Positions 16,321 through 23,410 of a DNA stretch of 29,864 bases are shown in pieces. Position 1 is the first letter of the stretch. Each line of letters starts with the position of its first letter. The notes under the pieces are model-generated. The model did not search any database. It was not told the origin of the DNA and saw only the letters and a program-made list of their open reading frames with translations. The position numbers were made by a program, and so were the translations under genes. The DNA comes from Pseudomonadota bacterium (GTDB lineage: Bacteria > Pseudomonadota > Alphaproteobacteria > Sphingomonadales > Sphingomonadaceae): positions 1-29,864 of the forward strand of contig JAFAGN010000058.1 in NCBI GenBank assembly GCA_023422695.1, read 5' to 3'.

Positions 16321-16351
16321 ATTTTAATCGTTGACCGACCTTGTATGTCAA
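16321..16351 (-). promoter_or_regulatory. Putative gdhA promoter
   Basis: On the minus strand a consensus -35 TTGACA (16346-16351) precedes a -10-like TAAAAT (16321-16326) with a 19-bp spacer, slightly long. TTAAAA or ATTAAA shifted by 1-2 bp would give 17-18 bp. The distance to the gdhA start at 16272 leaves about 45 bp of leader. It overlaps the oppositely directed candidate promoter of the TPR gene. Confidence 0.45.
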
Positions 16352-16359
16352 AGGCTACA
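16331..16359 (+). promoter_or_regulatory. Putative promoter of the CcmI-like gene
   Basis: On the plus strand TTGACC (16331-16336) and a poor -10 candidate GCTACA (16354-16359) are 17 bp apart, about 70 bp upstream of the ATG at 16433. Its elements interleave with those of the gdhA promoter, so the two genes could compete or share a regulator. Confidence 0.35.
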
Positions 16360-16432
16360 CCATCGCCAAGCAAAGGCAATATGACAGCGCGCACAGGCGG
16401 CATTTTTTCACCCGCCGCGCAAAGGGGCAAAA

Positions 16433-17383
16433 ATGAGCGAGACCAAGAGCATGGCCGACGAGAAAAAGCGCGGCGTGACCGGTACCAACCGCGCGATCCT
16501 GATTGTCGCCGTCGTGCTGCTCGTCGCCGCGGTCGGCTATGCGATCTGGCGCGATTCGGCGCCTGCGGTGGCCGATCCGGCAACCCAAAGCGCCGCGATG
16601 CCCGCCGACCAGCTTGCAGCCTTGGAGGCGCGGACCAAAAGCGATCCGAACAGCGCCGAGGCGTGGACGGCGCTGGGTGCGGCGCGATTCGATCTTGGCG
16701 ATTTTGCCGGAGCCGCCGCAGCCTATGAGAAAGCGACCGCGCTGTCGCCGGGTTCGGCGGGGCTGTGGTCGGCGCTCGGCGAGGCGCGGGTGATGGGCAG
16801 CGACAGCGATCCGATGCCCGCCGCCGCGCTCGCCGCGTTCGACAAGGCGATCGCGCTCGACGCCAAAGACCCACGAGCGCGCTATTTTCTCGCGGTCAAA
16901 AAGGACATTGGCGGCGATCATCGGGGCGCGATCGACGACTGGTTCGCGCTGCTCGCCGACACGCCGCAGGGCGCACCGTGGGAGGCGGACCTCCGCCGCA
17001 CGATCGAGCAGGTCGGCGCGATCCACAAGATCGACGTTGCCAGCCGCCTTGCCAGCACGCAGGCGCGCCCTTTGACCGCCGACGAAATGCCGGTGGCCGC
17101 GCGCGCAATCCCGGGGCCGAGCCGCGCCGACATGGAGGCCGCCTCGCAGCTGCCCAAGGGGCAGCAGGACCAGATGATCCAGGGCATGGTCGACGGGCTG
17201 GAGGCCAAGCTGAAAGCCAATCCCGCCGACGTCGACCGCTGGATCATGCTGATGCGCAGCCGGATGACGCTGGGCGAAAGCGCGAAAGCGGCGCAGGCGC
17301 TGAAGGACGGGATCGCCGCGAATCCAGCGGCGGCGGGGCGGCTGAAGGCGCAGGCGCAGTTGCTGGGCGTGCCGGGCGCGTGA
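16433..17383 (+). CDS. CcmI/CycH-like TPR protein (cytochrome c maturation)
   Basis: The 316-residue product has an N-terminal membrane anchor (about residues 20-39, AILIVAVVLLVAAVGYAIW) and a periplasmic TPR region (about 60-165, for example AEAWTALGAARFDLGDFAGA). A C-terminal segment, MIQGMVDGLEAKLKANPADVDRW at about 244-266, closely resembles the corresponding part of CcmI/CycH, which chaperones apocytochrome c to the haem lyase complex. The ATG at 16433 is preceded by AAAGGGG; M7 is an alternative. No other ccm gene is in the window, so this is either a stand-alone ccmI or a dedicated copy. Its closeness to two multihaem cytochromes with 15 haem motifs fits a role in their maturation, but this is inference. 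Confidence 0.7.
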   Translation: MSETKSMADEKKRGVTGTNRAILIVAVVLLVAAVGYAIWRDSAPAVADPATQSAAMPADQLAALEARTKSDPNSAEAWTALGAARFDLGDFAGAAAAYEKATALSPGSAGLWSALGEARVMGSDSDPMPAAALAAFDKAIALDAKDPRARYFLAVKKDIGGDHRGAIDDWFALLADTPQGAPWEADLRRTIEQVGAIHKIDVASRLASTQARPLTADEMPVAARAIPGPSRADMEAASQLPKGQQDQMIQGMVDGLEAKLKANPADVDRWIMLMRSRMTLGESAKAAQALKDGIAANPAAAGRLKAQAQLLGVPGA

Positions 17384-17406
17384 GGATCATATCAAGGGGG
17401 AATGGA

Positions 17407-18087
17407 ATGAAAAATCGGACGGCCATGTGGCTGAAAACAATCATCGCGGCGGCGGGCGTTACAGCGGCCAGCAGCGCGCTTGCGGCCAGCCCGCTGACCT
17501 TTGGCGTCGGCGATGTGGCGATGAAGGGCAGCATCCCCGACGGTTATTGCCTGCCTACCGGCCGCGCCAAACTGGCGGCCGATCTGCTGGCCAAGGGCGA
17601 CGTGGAGAATCAGACCCCGGCGATGCTGGTTCGATGCGAGCATAGCGAAGACGCCAAGGATCTGAAATATGACTATTATCTGATCAAGGCGCCGCGCGCC
17701 GACTTCCCCGCCATGACGCGTGCCAATTTTATCGCGATGATGGTCAAGGAACTGGCGCTGCCGATCTACAAGGACGGCGGCGCTTCGCTGGGCAAGGCCG
17801 AGGAAGGCTTGTCCGATGCCATGGGGACAAAGGTCGACCTGAGCGGCGAGATCAAGCCGCGCGGCAACGACAATGTCTGCATCTATCTGGGCGGCGAGAT
17901 CAAGGTTGCGAGCGCCGTCGCGACCTATCCGATCGCGGTCGGCGGCTGCGGCACCATCGTCGGCGGCAAGATGTTGTTCGTCTATTCCTACGACGATCCC
18001 GCGAAGGCGAACAGCGTCGCGGTTCAGCTGCGCCGCGCGCGGGCGCTGGCCGATACGCTCGCCGCCGCCGACGGGCGCGCCAACTAA
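17407..18087 (+). CDS. Exported protein of unknown function with four cysteines
   Basis: The ATG at 17407 follows GGGGG with a 6-bp spacing and gives 226 residues. A Sec signal peptide is clear (MKNRTAMWLK then a hydrophobic Ala-rich run, cleavage near ALA-AS at about 27). The mature protein contains four cysteines (48, 77, 158, 181), possibly two disulfides, and a predicted mixed alpha/beta composition. No haem motif or known domain is recognised. It lies 23 bp after the CcmI-like gene in the same direction and converges on putA with only 5 bp between stops. It may be co-transcribed with the CcmI-like gene. Function unknown. Confidence 0.8.
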   Translation: MKNRTAMWLKTIIAAAGVTAASSALAASPLTFGVGDVAMKGSIPDGYCLPTGRAKLAADLLAKGDVENQTPAMLVRCEHSEDAKDLKYDYYLIKAPRADFPAMTRANFIAMMVKELALPIYKDGGASLGKAEEGLSDAMGTKVDLSGEIKPRGNDNVCIYLGGEIKVASAVATYPIAVGGCGTIVGGKMLFVYSYDDPAKANSVAVQLRRARALADTLAAADGRAN

Positions 18088-18092
18088 ACGCT

Positions 18093-21000
18093 TCAGCCCG
18101 CCATCAGCGCCGCATTGCCGCCCGCCGCGGTGATGTCGGTGCTGATCGTCTTTTCCTCGGCAAAGCGGTGCAGATAATGCGGGCCGCCCGCCTTGGGTCC
18201 GGTCCCCGACAGCCCGCGCCCGCCGAACGGCTGCGACCCGACGATCGCGCCGATCTGGTTGCGGTTGACATAGACATTGCCCACCTGCGCACGCGCCGCG
18301 ATATGCGCCGCGACGCCGTCGATGCGGGTGTGGACGCCAAGCGTCAGGCCGTAACCCGACGCGTTGATCGCATCGATCAGCGCGTCGAGTTCGCCGCCCT
18401 TCCACGTCGCGACATGCAGCACCGGACCGAAAATCTCGCGCTTCAGGTCGGTGACATGGTCGAGGCGGATGACGACCGGCGGCACGAAATGGCCGCCCGC
18501 GGGCAGGTTCGTCCGCCCCGCTTCGGCGATCACGCGGCCCGCCGCGCGCGCCTCGGCGACATAGGCGGCGATATTCGCCTGCGCCTCTTCGTCGATGATC
18601 GGGCCGACGTCGGTCGAAAGAGTCGCGGGGTCGCCGATATTAAGCTCGGCCATCGCGCCCGCGACCATCGCGGTCATGGTATCGGCGACATCTTCCTGGA
18701 CGCACAGCAGGCGGAGCGCCGAACAGCGCTGGCCTGCCGACTGGAACGCACTGGCAACGGCATCGCGCGCGACCTGTTCGGGCAGTGCGGTCGAATCGAC
18801 GATCATCGCGTTGGCGCCACCGGTCTCGGCGATCAGCGTCGCGATCGGACCGTCGCGCATCGCAAGGCCGCGGTTGATCGCGCGCGCGACTTCGGTCGAG
18901 CCGGTGAAGGCGACGCCGATGATATCGGTGTGGCCGGTCAGCGCCGCACCGACCGTTTCGCCGCGACCGGGGAGGTAATGCAGAACATCGCCGGGGATGC
19001 CCGCTTCAAGCAACAGCTCGACCGCGGCGTGGGCGATCAGCGGTGTCTGCTCGGCAGGCTTGGCGAGCACGCTGTTGCCCGCCGCGAGCGCTGCCGCGAC
19101 CTGTCCCAGGAAAATCGCGAGCGGGAAGTTCCATGGGCTGATCGCGACGAACACGCCTTTGCCCTCGAGCATCAGCTCGTTGCGTTCGCCAGTCGGGCCG
19201 GGCAGCGCCACCGGATAGGTGAAATCGGTGCGCGCCTGCGCCGCATAATAGCGTAGGAAGTCGACCGCCTCGCGCACCTCGGCAATCGCATCGACCAGCG
19301 TCTTGCCCGCCTCGTCGATCGCGAGGCCCAGGAACAGCGCCTCATTTTCTTCGAGCAGATCGGCCGCGCGTTCTAGCCGCTCGGCACGGAACGTGCCGCC
19401 CGCGAGGCTCCAGTTGGTCTGCGCGCCGCGCGCCGCGGCCACCGCGGCATCGACCGTGGCCCCGTCGGCTTCGATCACCTGCCCGATGACGGCGCCCGTC
19501 GCCGGGTTGTGGACCGGTTCACCCGCGCCTTCGCGCGCCACACCGCCGACGATCGGCGCTGCGACCCGGTCGCTGCGCCGCGCCGCGCCGATCGCGGCAA
19601 CCAACGCTTCGGGGACACCGGGGTCGCCCAAATCATAGCCGCGCGAGTTGCGCCGCGCCGGATCGAACAGGCCAAGCCCCGTCGCAATGGTCGATGTTGC
19701 CGCGCTGGCGACGCTGCGCGGATCGACCGCCAGCTGTTCGGCGCTGACGTCGGGGTCCGAGAATTGATGCACGAAGCTCGAGTTCGCGCCATTTTCGAGC
19801 AGACGGCGGACCAGATAGGCGAGCAGGTCGCGGTGGGTGCCGACGGGGGCATAGACGCGCACGGGGCGCGGCGGCGGGAACAGCGCGACCAGCGCGTCAT
19901 GCGCGCCTTCGCCCATCCCGTGCAGCCGCTGCAGTTCATAATCGGCGCCCGCGAACAGTTCGGCGACGAACGCCAGCGTCATCGCATTGTGGCTGGCGAA
20001 GGCCGGATAGATGCAATCCTGTGCGTTCCGCAGCAGCTGGGCGCAACGCATATAGTTGAGATCGGTGTGGAGCTTCGCGGTGAACACCGGAAAATCGCTC
20101 AGCCCCAGCGTCTGTGCGCGCTTGATCTCGGTATCCCAATAAGCACCCTTGACCAGCCGCATCGACAGCTTGACCCCGCGCGCCCGGGCGCAATCGGTGA
20201 GCCATTCGATCACCGCGGGCGCGCGCTTCTGATACGCCTGAATGACGATGCCCAGCCCGGTCCAACCGTCGGCAATCCCCGCGTCGACCAGCGCCGCGAA
20301 CACATCCATATGCGGTTCCAGCCGGTCGCTTTCCTCGGCATCGATCATCAGCGGGATGTTCACCGCGCGCGCGGCCCGCGCGAGCTCGATCACCCGCGGC
20401 ACCAGCTCGCCGATCACCCGCTCGCGCTGCAGATATTCATAGCGCGGGTGGAGCGCCGACAGCTTGATCGAAATGCCGTGGTTGGCATGCGGATCGCCCG
20501 GCTTGGCGTCCTTGCCGATCCGCGTGATGGCATCGGCATAACTGTGATAATAGCGCGCCGCATCCTCCGCCGTGCGCGCCGCTTCGCCCAGCATGTCGAA
20601 GCTCGCGAGCTCCGACTTTTCCTTGTCGGCGCGCTTGACCGCGGCGTCGATCGTCTCGCCCATCACGAACTGCTGGCCGAGCAGCTTCATCGCCGCGAGC
20701 GCCGCCTGGCGGATCACCGGCTCGCCCGATCGGCGGATCATCGATTTCAGAAGCGTGAGCGGGTTCGCTTTGCTGCCCATCGCATCGAGCATCAGCGTCG
20801 CCGACCCCAGCGACAGCCCGCGCGCCGACAGCGCCACGATCAGCGGGCTGTCCTCGTCCTCGCCTTCCTTCCAGTGACGCCCGGCGATCTTGTCGCGGAT
20901 CAGCGCATTGGCGGTCGCGCTGTCGGGAACGCGCAGCAAAGCCTCGGCGAGGCACATCAGCACGACGCCTTCCTCGGTCGACAAGCGGTAGCGGTTCATC

Positions 21001-21200
21001 AATTGCGCGACGAGCGTCTCGCGGTCGCCCTCGGCCTTCGCCTTGCGGATCAGATCAAGCCCGCGCCGGGTCACCGCGTCGATGCTGGCGGGCGAGGTGG
21101 CAAGGGCGGCGCGCAGATCGGCGACGATGTCGGCTTCGCTGCGGCGGGCCAAAGTGCGCAGCGGGGCGCGAAGGGCAGCGCGGTCGTCGGTCTGGGTCAT
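18093..21200 (-). CDS. putA: Bifunctional proline dehydrogenase/P5C dehydrogenase PutA
   Basis: This enzyme oxidises proline to glutamate in two steps. The FAD-dependent proline dehydrogenase domain (about residues 180-470) has SIKLSALHPRYEY, RLVKGAYWDTEIKRAQ and FASHNAMT. The aldehyde dehydrogenase domain (about 555-1030) has SPWNFPLAIF, general base E791 in IAETGG, and nucleophile C826 in SAGQRCSALR. At 1035 residues it lacks the N-terminal ribbon-helix-helix DNA-binding domain of E. coli PutA, so it should not regulate itself. The divergent Lrp-type gene fits that gap. The start at 21200 (MTQTDDRAALR) is preferred; upstream ATGs at 21221 and 21293 would add residues unlike the family and run through the shared promoter region. 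Its product glutamate is the substrate of the nearby GdhA. Confidence 0.95.
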   Translation of the reverse strand: MTQTDDRAALRAPLRTLARRSEADIVADLRAALATSPASIDAVTRRGLDLIRKAKAEGDRETLVAQLMNRYRLSTEEGVVLMCLAEALLRVPDSATANALIRDKIAGRHWKEGEDEDSPLIVALSARGLSLGSATLMLDAMGSKANPLTLLKSMIRRSGEPVIRQAALAAMKLLGQQFVMGETIDAAVKRADKEKSELASFDMLGEAARTAEDAARYYHSYADAITRIGKDAKPGDPHANHGISIKLSALHPRYEYLQRERVIGELVPRVIELARAARAVNIPLMIDAEESDRLEPHMDVFAALVDAGIADGWTGLGIVIQAYQKRAPAVIEWLTDCARARGVKLSMRLVKGAYWDTEIKRAQTLGLSDFPVFTAKLHTDLNYMRCAQLLRNAQDCIYPAFASHNAMTLAFVAELFAGADYELQRLHGMGEGAHDALVALFPPPRPVRVYAPVGTHRDLLAYLVRRLLENGANSSFVHQFSDPDVSAEQLAVDPRSVASAATSTIATGLGLFDPARRNSRGYDLGDPGVPEALVAAIGAARRSDRVAAPIVGGVAREGAGEPVHNPATGAVIGQVIEADGATVDAAVAAARGAQTNWSLAGGTFRAERLERAADLLEENEALFLGLAIDEAGKTLVDAIAEVREAVDFLRYYAAQARTDFTYPVALPGPTGERNELMLEGKGVFVAISPWNFPLAIFLGQVAAALAAGNSVLAKPAEQTPLIAHAAVELLLEAGIPGDVLHYLPGRGETVGAALTGHTDIIGVAFTGSTEVARAINRGLAMRDGPIATLIAETGGANAMIVDSTALPEQVARDAVASAFQSAGQRCSALRLLCVQEDVADTMTAMVAGAMAELNIGDPATLSTDVGPIIDEEAQANIAAYVAEARAAGRVIAEAGRTNLPAGGHFVPPVVIRLDHVTDLKREIFGPVLHVATWKGGELDALIDAINASGYGLTLGVHTRIDGVAAHIAARAQVGNVYVNRNQIGAIVGSQPFGGRGLSGTGPKAGGPHYLHRFAEEKTISTDITAAGGNAALMAG

Positions 21201-21298
21201 GCGCGCAGCATACCGCAGCATCGCGCGGCGATCCGACCAATTATCGGCGCGCAGATTTATCTTTTGACCTATTATTGGATCAGTTTTAGGCAAGTTTC
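21201..21298. promoter_or_regulatory. Divergent putA / Lrp-regulator control region
   Basis: This 98-bp region between divergent starts includes an AT-rich stretch (21241-21298) unlike the GC-rich surroundings, as expected for Lrp/AsnC binding sites. A TTGACC at 21264-21269 could be the -35 of the plus-strand regulator gene, with a poor -10 around 21287. No confident promoter for putA is visible. PutR-type regulators usually bind such a region to activate putA in response to proline. Confidence 0.5.
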
Positions 21299-21769
21299 AT
21301 GAATATTGCGCCCATCACAGTCGATTTGGACGAATTCGACCGAAAAATCCTGTCGGTTCTGCGTCGCGACGGGCGCATCACCTACACCGATCTGGCGGAG
21401 CAGGTCGGCCTGTCGAAAACGCCCTGTCAACAGCGCGTCAAGCGCCTCATCGACAAGGGCGTGATCACGGGCTTTGCGGCGATCGTCGATCCGGCCAAGG
21501 TCGGCCTCGACCATGTCGCCTTTGCCGAAGTGAAACTGTCCGACACGCGCGAAGCGGCATTGAAGCAGTTCAACGCCGCGGTGCGCGCGATCCCCGAGGT
21601 TGAGGAGTGCCATATGATCGCCAGCAGCTTCGACTATCTGCTCAAGGTCCGCACCCCCGACATCCGCCGCTATCGCATCGTGCTCGGCGAAAAAATCTCC
21701 AGCCTGCCGCACGTCGCCAGCACCTCGACCTTCGTCGCGATGGAAACGATCAGCGAAACGGCGCGCTGA
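21299..21769 (+). CDS. Lrp/AsnC-family regulator, probable PutR
   Basis: This 156-residue Lrp/AsnC regulator has an N-terminal helix-turn-helix (LDEFDRKILSVLRRDGRITYTDLAEQVGLS, then TPCQQRVKRLIDKGVI). A C-terminal RAM/ligand-binding domain follows (about 75-150, with VEECHMIASSFDYLLKVRT). Such proteins form octamers and sense amino acids. Divergent pairing with a putA that lacks its own DNA-binding domain is the arrangement described for PutR in alphaproteobacteria, so proline-responsive activation of putA is the likely role. The ATG at 21299 has only a weak upstream AGG. The family is certain; the PutR role rests on context. Confidence 0.9.
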   Translation: MNIAPITVDLDEFDRKILSVLRRDGRITYTDLAEQVGLSKTPCQQRVKRLIDKGVITGFAAIVDPAKVGLDHVAFAEVKLSDTREAALKQFNAAVRAIPEVEECHMIASSFDYLLKVRTPDIRRYRIVLGEKISSLPHVASTSTFVAMETISETAR

Positions 21770-21817
21770 CACCGATATTGACCGCCGCCCCCGCCTGTGC
21801 CAATCGCGCAGCCCCGG

Positions 21818-21891
21818 GCGGGTGTAGCTCAATGGTAGAGCAGAAGCTTCCCAAGCTTACGACGAGGGTTCGATTCCCTTCACCCGCTCCA
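21818..21891 (+). tRNA. tRNA-Gly, anticodon CCC
   Basis: A full cloverleaf is visible: acceptor GCGGGTG (21818-21824) pairs with CACCCGC (21881-21887), the D-stem is GCTC/GAGC, the anticodon loop TTCCCAA has CCC at 21850-21852, and the T-arm is GAGGG-TTCGATT-CCCTT. The discriminator is T and CCA is encoded (21889-21891). The first anticodon-stem pair is a mismatch (G-A). It reads GGG codons. A tyrosine recombinase gene ends 18 bp downstream, so this tRNA is a likely integration target. Confidence 0.95.
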
Positions 21892-21909
21892 CTCTCAATA
21901 CGGCAGATA

Positions 21910-23061
21910 TTAGCCACTTTTGCCACCCTTAACAAGCGATAGTTTCTGTCCCGTTGCGGTGACGTTGCGGTAAAAGGCGCCCGGCGCCAATGCCTCGATC
22001 TCATCGATGATCGATTCGGTCGCTGCCAGTGCGAGGCCCAAATTCGCCGGATCGGGCAGCGCGTATATGTCGCTGACGTCGAACCGGACATGGCCCAGCA
22101 TCATCTTTCCCTGCTGCCAGTTCGCCTCACCAATGCGCTTGCGGGCAAGCGTCGCCATCGACCGCCTAATCAGCTTTGGCCCTGCCTCGCGCCCGGTCGG
22201 CAATCCCAGCTTGCGCGCCATCTTGGTCCACGGCTGGTTCAGCACCGTGACGCCGATCCACGGCCCTTGCATCTCGTCGAGAAACGGCACCATCTGGCGA
22301 GCGATCGGAACCTTGGGTCGGTGCTTTTTCGTCTGCCGCCGTCCGGGTGGGTTCAGGTCTAGAACGCGCGCCGCCGATACCCATTGCTTGTCGGTGACGT
22401 CAAAGATCGCATCGGGCCGCGCCCATGTCGCCACCGACAGGCGCAAAAAGCCAAGCAGGTTCGCCCTCGCGCCGCGCAGATAGTCGCGCTCCTTTTCGGT
22501 GCGAGCTTCCGGGTTGAGGCAGTAATCGAACATTGCCGCCAGCGTTTTCACGTCGGCGCGGTACGACGGGCTGTTCGCGACCGCCTTTTGTTGCTCCGCT
22601 GTGAACGATGCCGACTCCCCTGGGGTCGCGTTGATCGCGGCGACCAGCTGCATCACGCAACCCTCGATATGCGACAGCGAATAGGCGCCGCCAGCGGGGT
22701 TCGGCTGCTTTGCCATCCACGCACGAAAGCCGTCTGCCCAACGCCCATCGACCGCCGCGCAGACGACGCTATCGTGATGCTGTTCGGCATAGCGTATGAC
22801 ATGACCGATCCGGGTCTTTGCGCTCTTGTATCCCGCCTTCCCTTCCGACAGGATGACATAATCGGTGAGGGCCGTAATAAGCAGGGGGGAGCCGCTATGC
22901 TCCCAAGGGCGGTGGCAGGTCGGGCAGACGCGCCGTTCGTCGTCGTGGAGGTAAAGCCGGTCACGGGTGCATCGCGAGGCCTGACGGTGTGCGGGTCGCC
23001 GGACCGGCCGGTTCGATGACGCGATCACGCTGTTGCGAGGGACGCTGGACAACGCCGACAT
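21910..23061 (-). CDS. Tyrosine recombinase/integrase, possibly altered at its 5' end
   Basis: The open frame is 383 residues. The catalytic domain shows R215 (TWARPDA), R299 in KLIRRSMATLARKR, H324 in MMLGH and nucleophile Y333 in DIYALPDP, the order of a phage-type tyrosine recombinase. The box II histidine of HxxR is K296 here, a known variable position that may affect activity. The N-terminal region has RLYL followed by CPTC, as in some alphaproteobacterial integrases. Residues 1-24 are encoded opposite a plus-strand TPR fragment and look foreign, so the native start may have been lost. The only in-frame starts are the ATG at 23061 and a GTG slightly inside. The 3' end faces tRNA-Gly 18 bp away, typical of an integrated element. 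No other phage genes are present. Confidence 0.75.
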   Translation of the reverse strand: MSALSSVPRNSVIASSNRPVRRPAHRQASRCTRDRLYLHDDERRVCPTCHRPWEHSGSPLLITALTDYVILSEGKAGYKSAKTRIGHVIRYAEQHHDSVVCAAVDGRWADGFRAWMAKQPNPAGGAYSLSHIEGCVMQLVAAINATPGESASFTAEQQKAVANSPSYRADVKTLAAMFDYCLNPEARTEKERDYLRGARANLLGFLRLSVATWARPDAIFDVTDKQWVSAARVLDLNPPGRRQTKKHRPKVPIARQMVPFLDEMQGPWIGVTVLNQPWTKMARKLGLPTGREAGPKLIRRSMATLARKRIGEANWQQGKMMLGHVRFDVSDIYALPDPANLGLALAATESIIDEIEALAPGAFYRNVTATGQKLSLVKGGKSG

Positions 23062-23118
23062 CGCCTATGCCGACAATTATCGCGACCGGATGACGGTCTA
23101 CAACAATCTGCTCGCCTA
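23006..23118 (+). pseudogene. Remnant of a TPR-containing protein
   Basis: A short plus-strand reading frame without a start encodes a TPR-like stretch, GRFDDAITLLRGTLDNADIA, followed by AYADNYRDRMTVYNNLLA and a TAG at 23117-23119. It resembles the C-terminal TPR helices of bacterial Ser/Thr kinase-TPR proteins. Its left edge is at the 5' end of the integrase gene on the other strand. It is too short to be functional and is read as a gene fragment. Confidence 0.5.
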
Positions 23119-23410
23119 GACGGGCAGCCGATCGATGTTTTCGTCCGCGAGAGCAATGCCGACCTTTTCACCCGGCTGCGGCTGTTCGAAGACATTTGCG
23201 GGGCCGTGGCCTACGCGCATGCTCGAGGCATCGGCAAGGCCGATCCGGTGGCGACCGCGCAGCTCAAGATACGTGCTGCCGCCTCGGCCGCCTCTTTGGG
23301 CAAGACCGACGCAATGGCGCCTTTCATCGACGCAGCAGAATCGGTTTTCCGGACCGATCCGATCCGGTTCCGCCGCGAACTGGTCGATGTAAACCTGACC
23401 CGTGCGCAGT
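23119..23410 (+). pseudogene. Remnant of a Ser/Thr protein kinase-TPR gene
   Basis: In a second plus-strand frame, residues such as DGQPIDVFVRE and LRLFEDICGAVAYAHARGI match the kinase region just before the catalytic loop. The expected HRDLKPSN does not follow; the frame jumps directly to helical TPR-like sequence (about 23221-23400: LKIRAAASAASLGK, RRELVDVNLTRAQLFHR). No start codon or ATP-binding loop is present, so the kinase has lost both ends and its catalytic core. The fragment order (TPR tail, kinase middle, TPR) suggests several deletions or a collapsed tandem pair. It ends where the CoA-transferase gene begins. Confidence 0.6.

Noticed and set aside
19509..21302. A 597-codon plus-strand open frame opposite putA
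   Set aside because: PutA motifs are intact on the minus strand; this product is Arg/His-rich noise typical of antisense frames.
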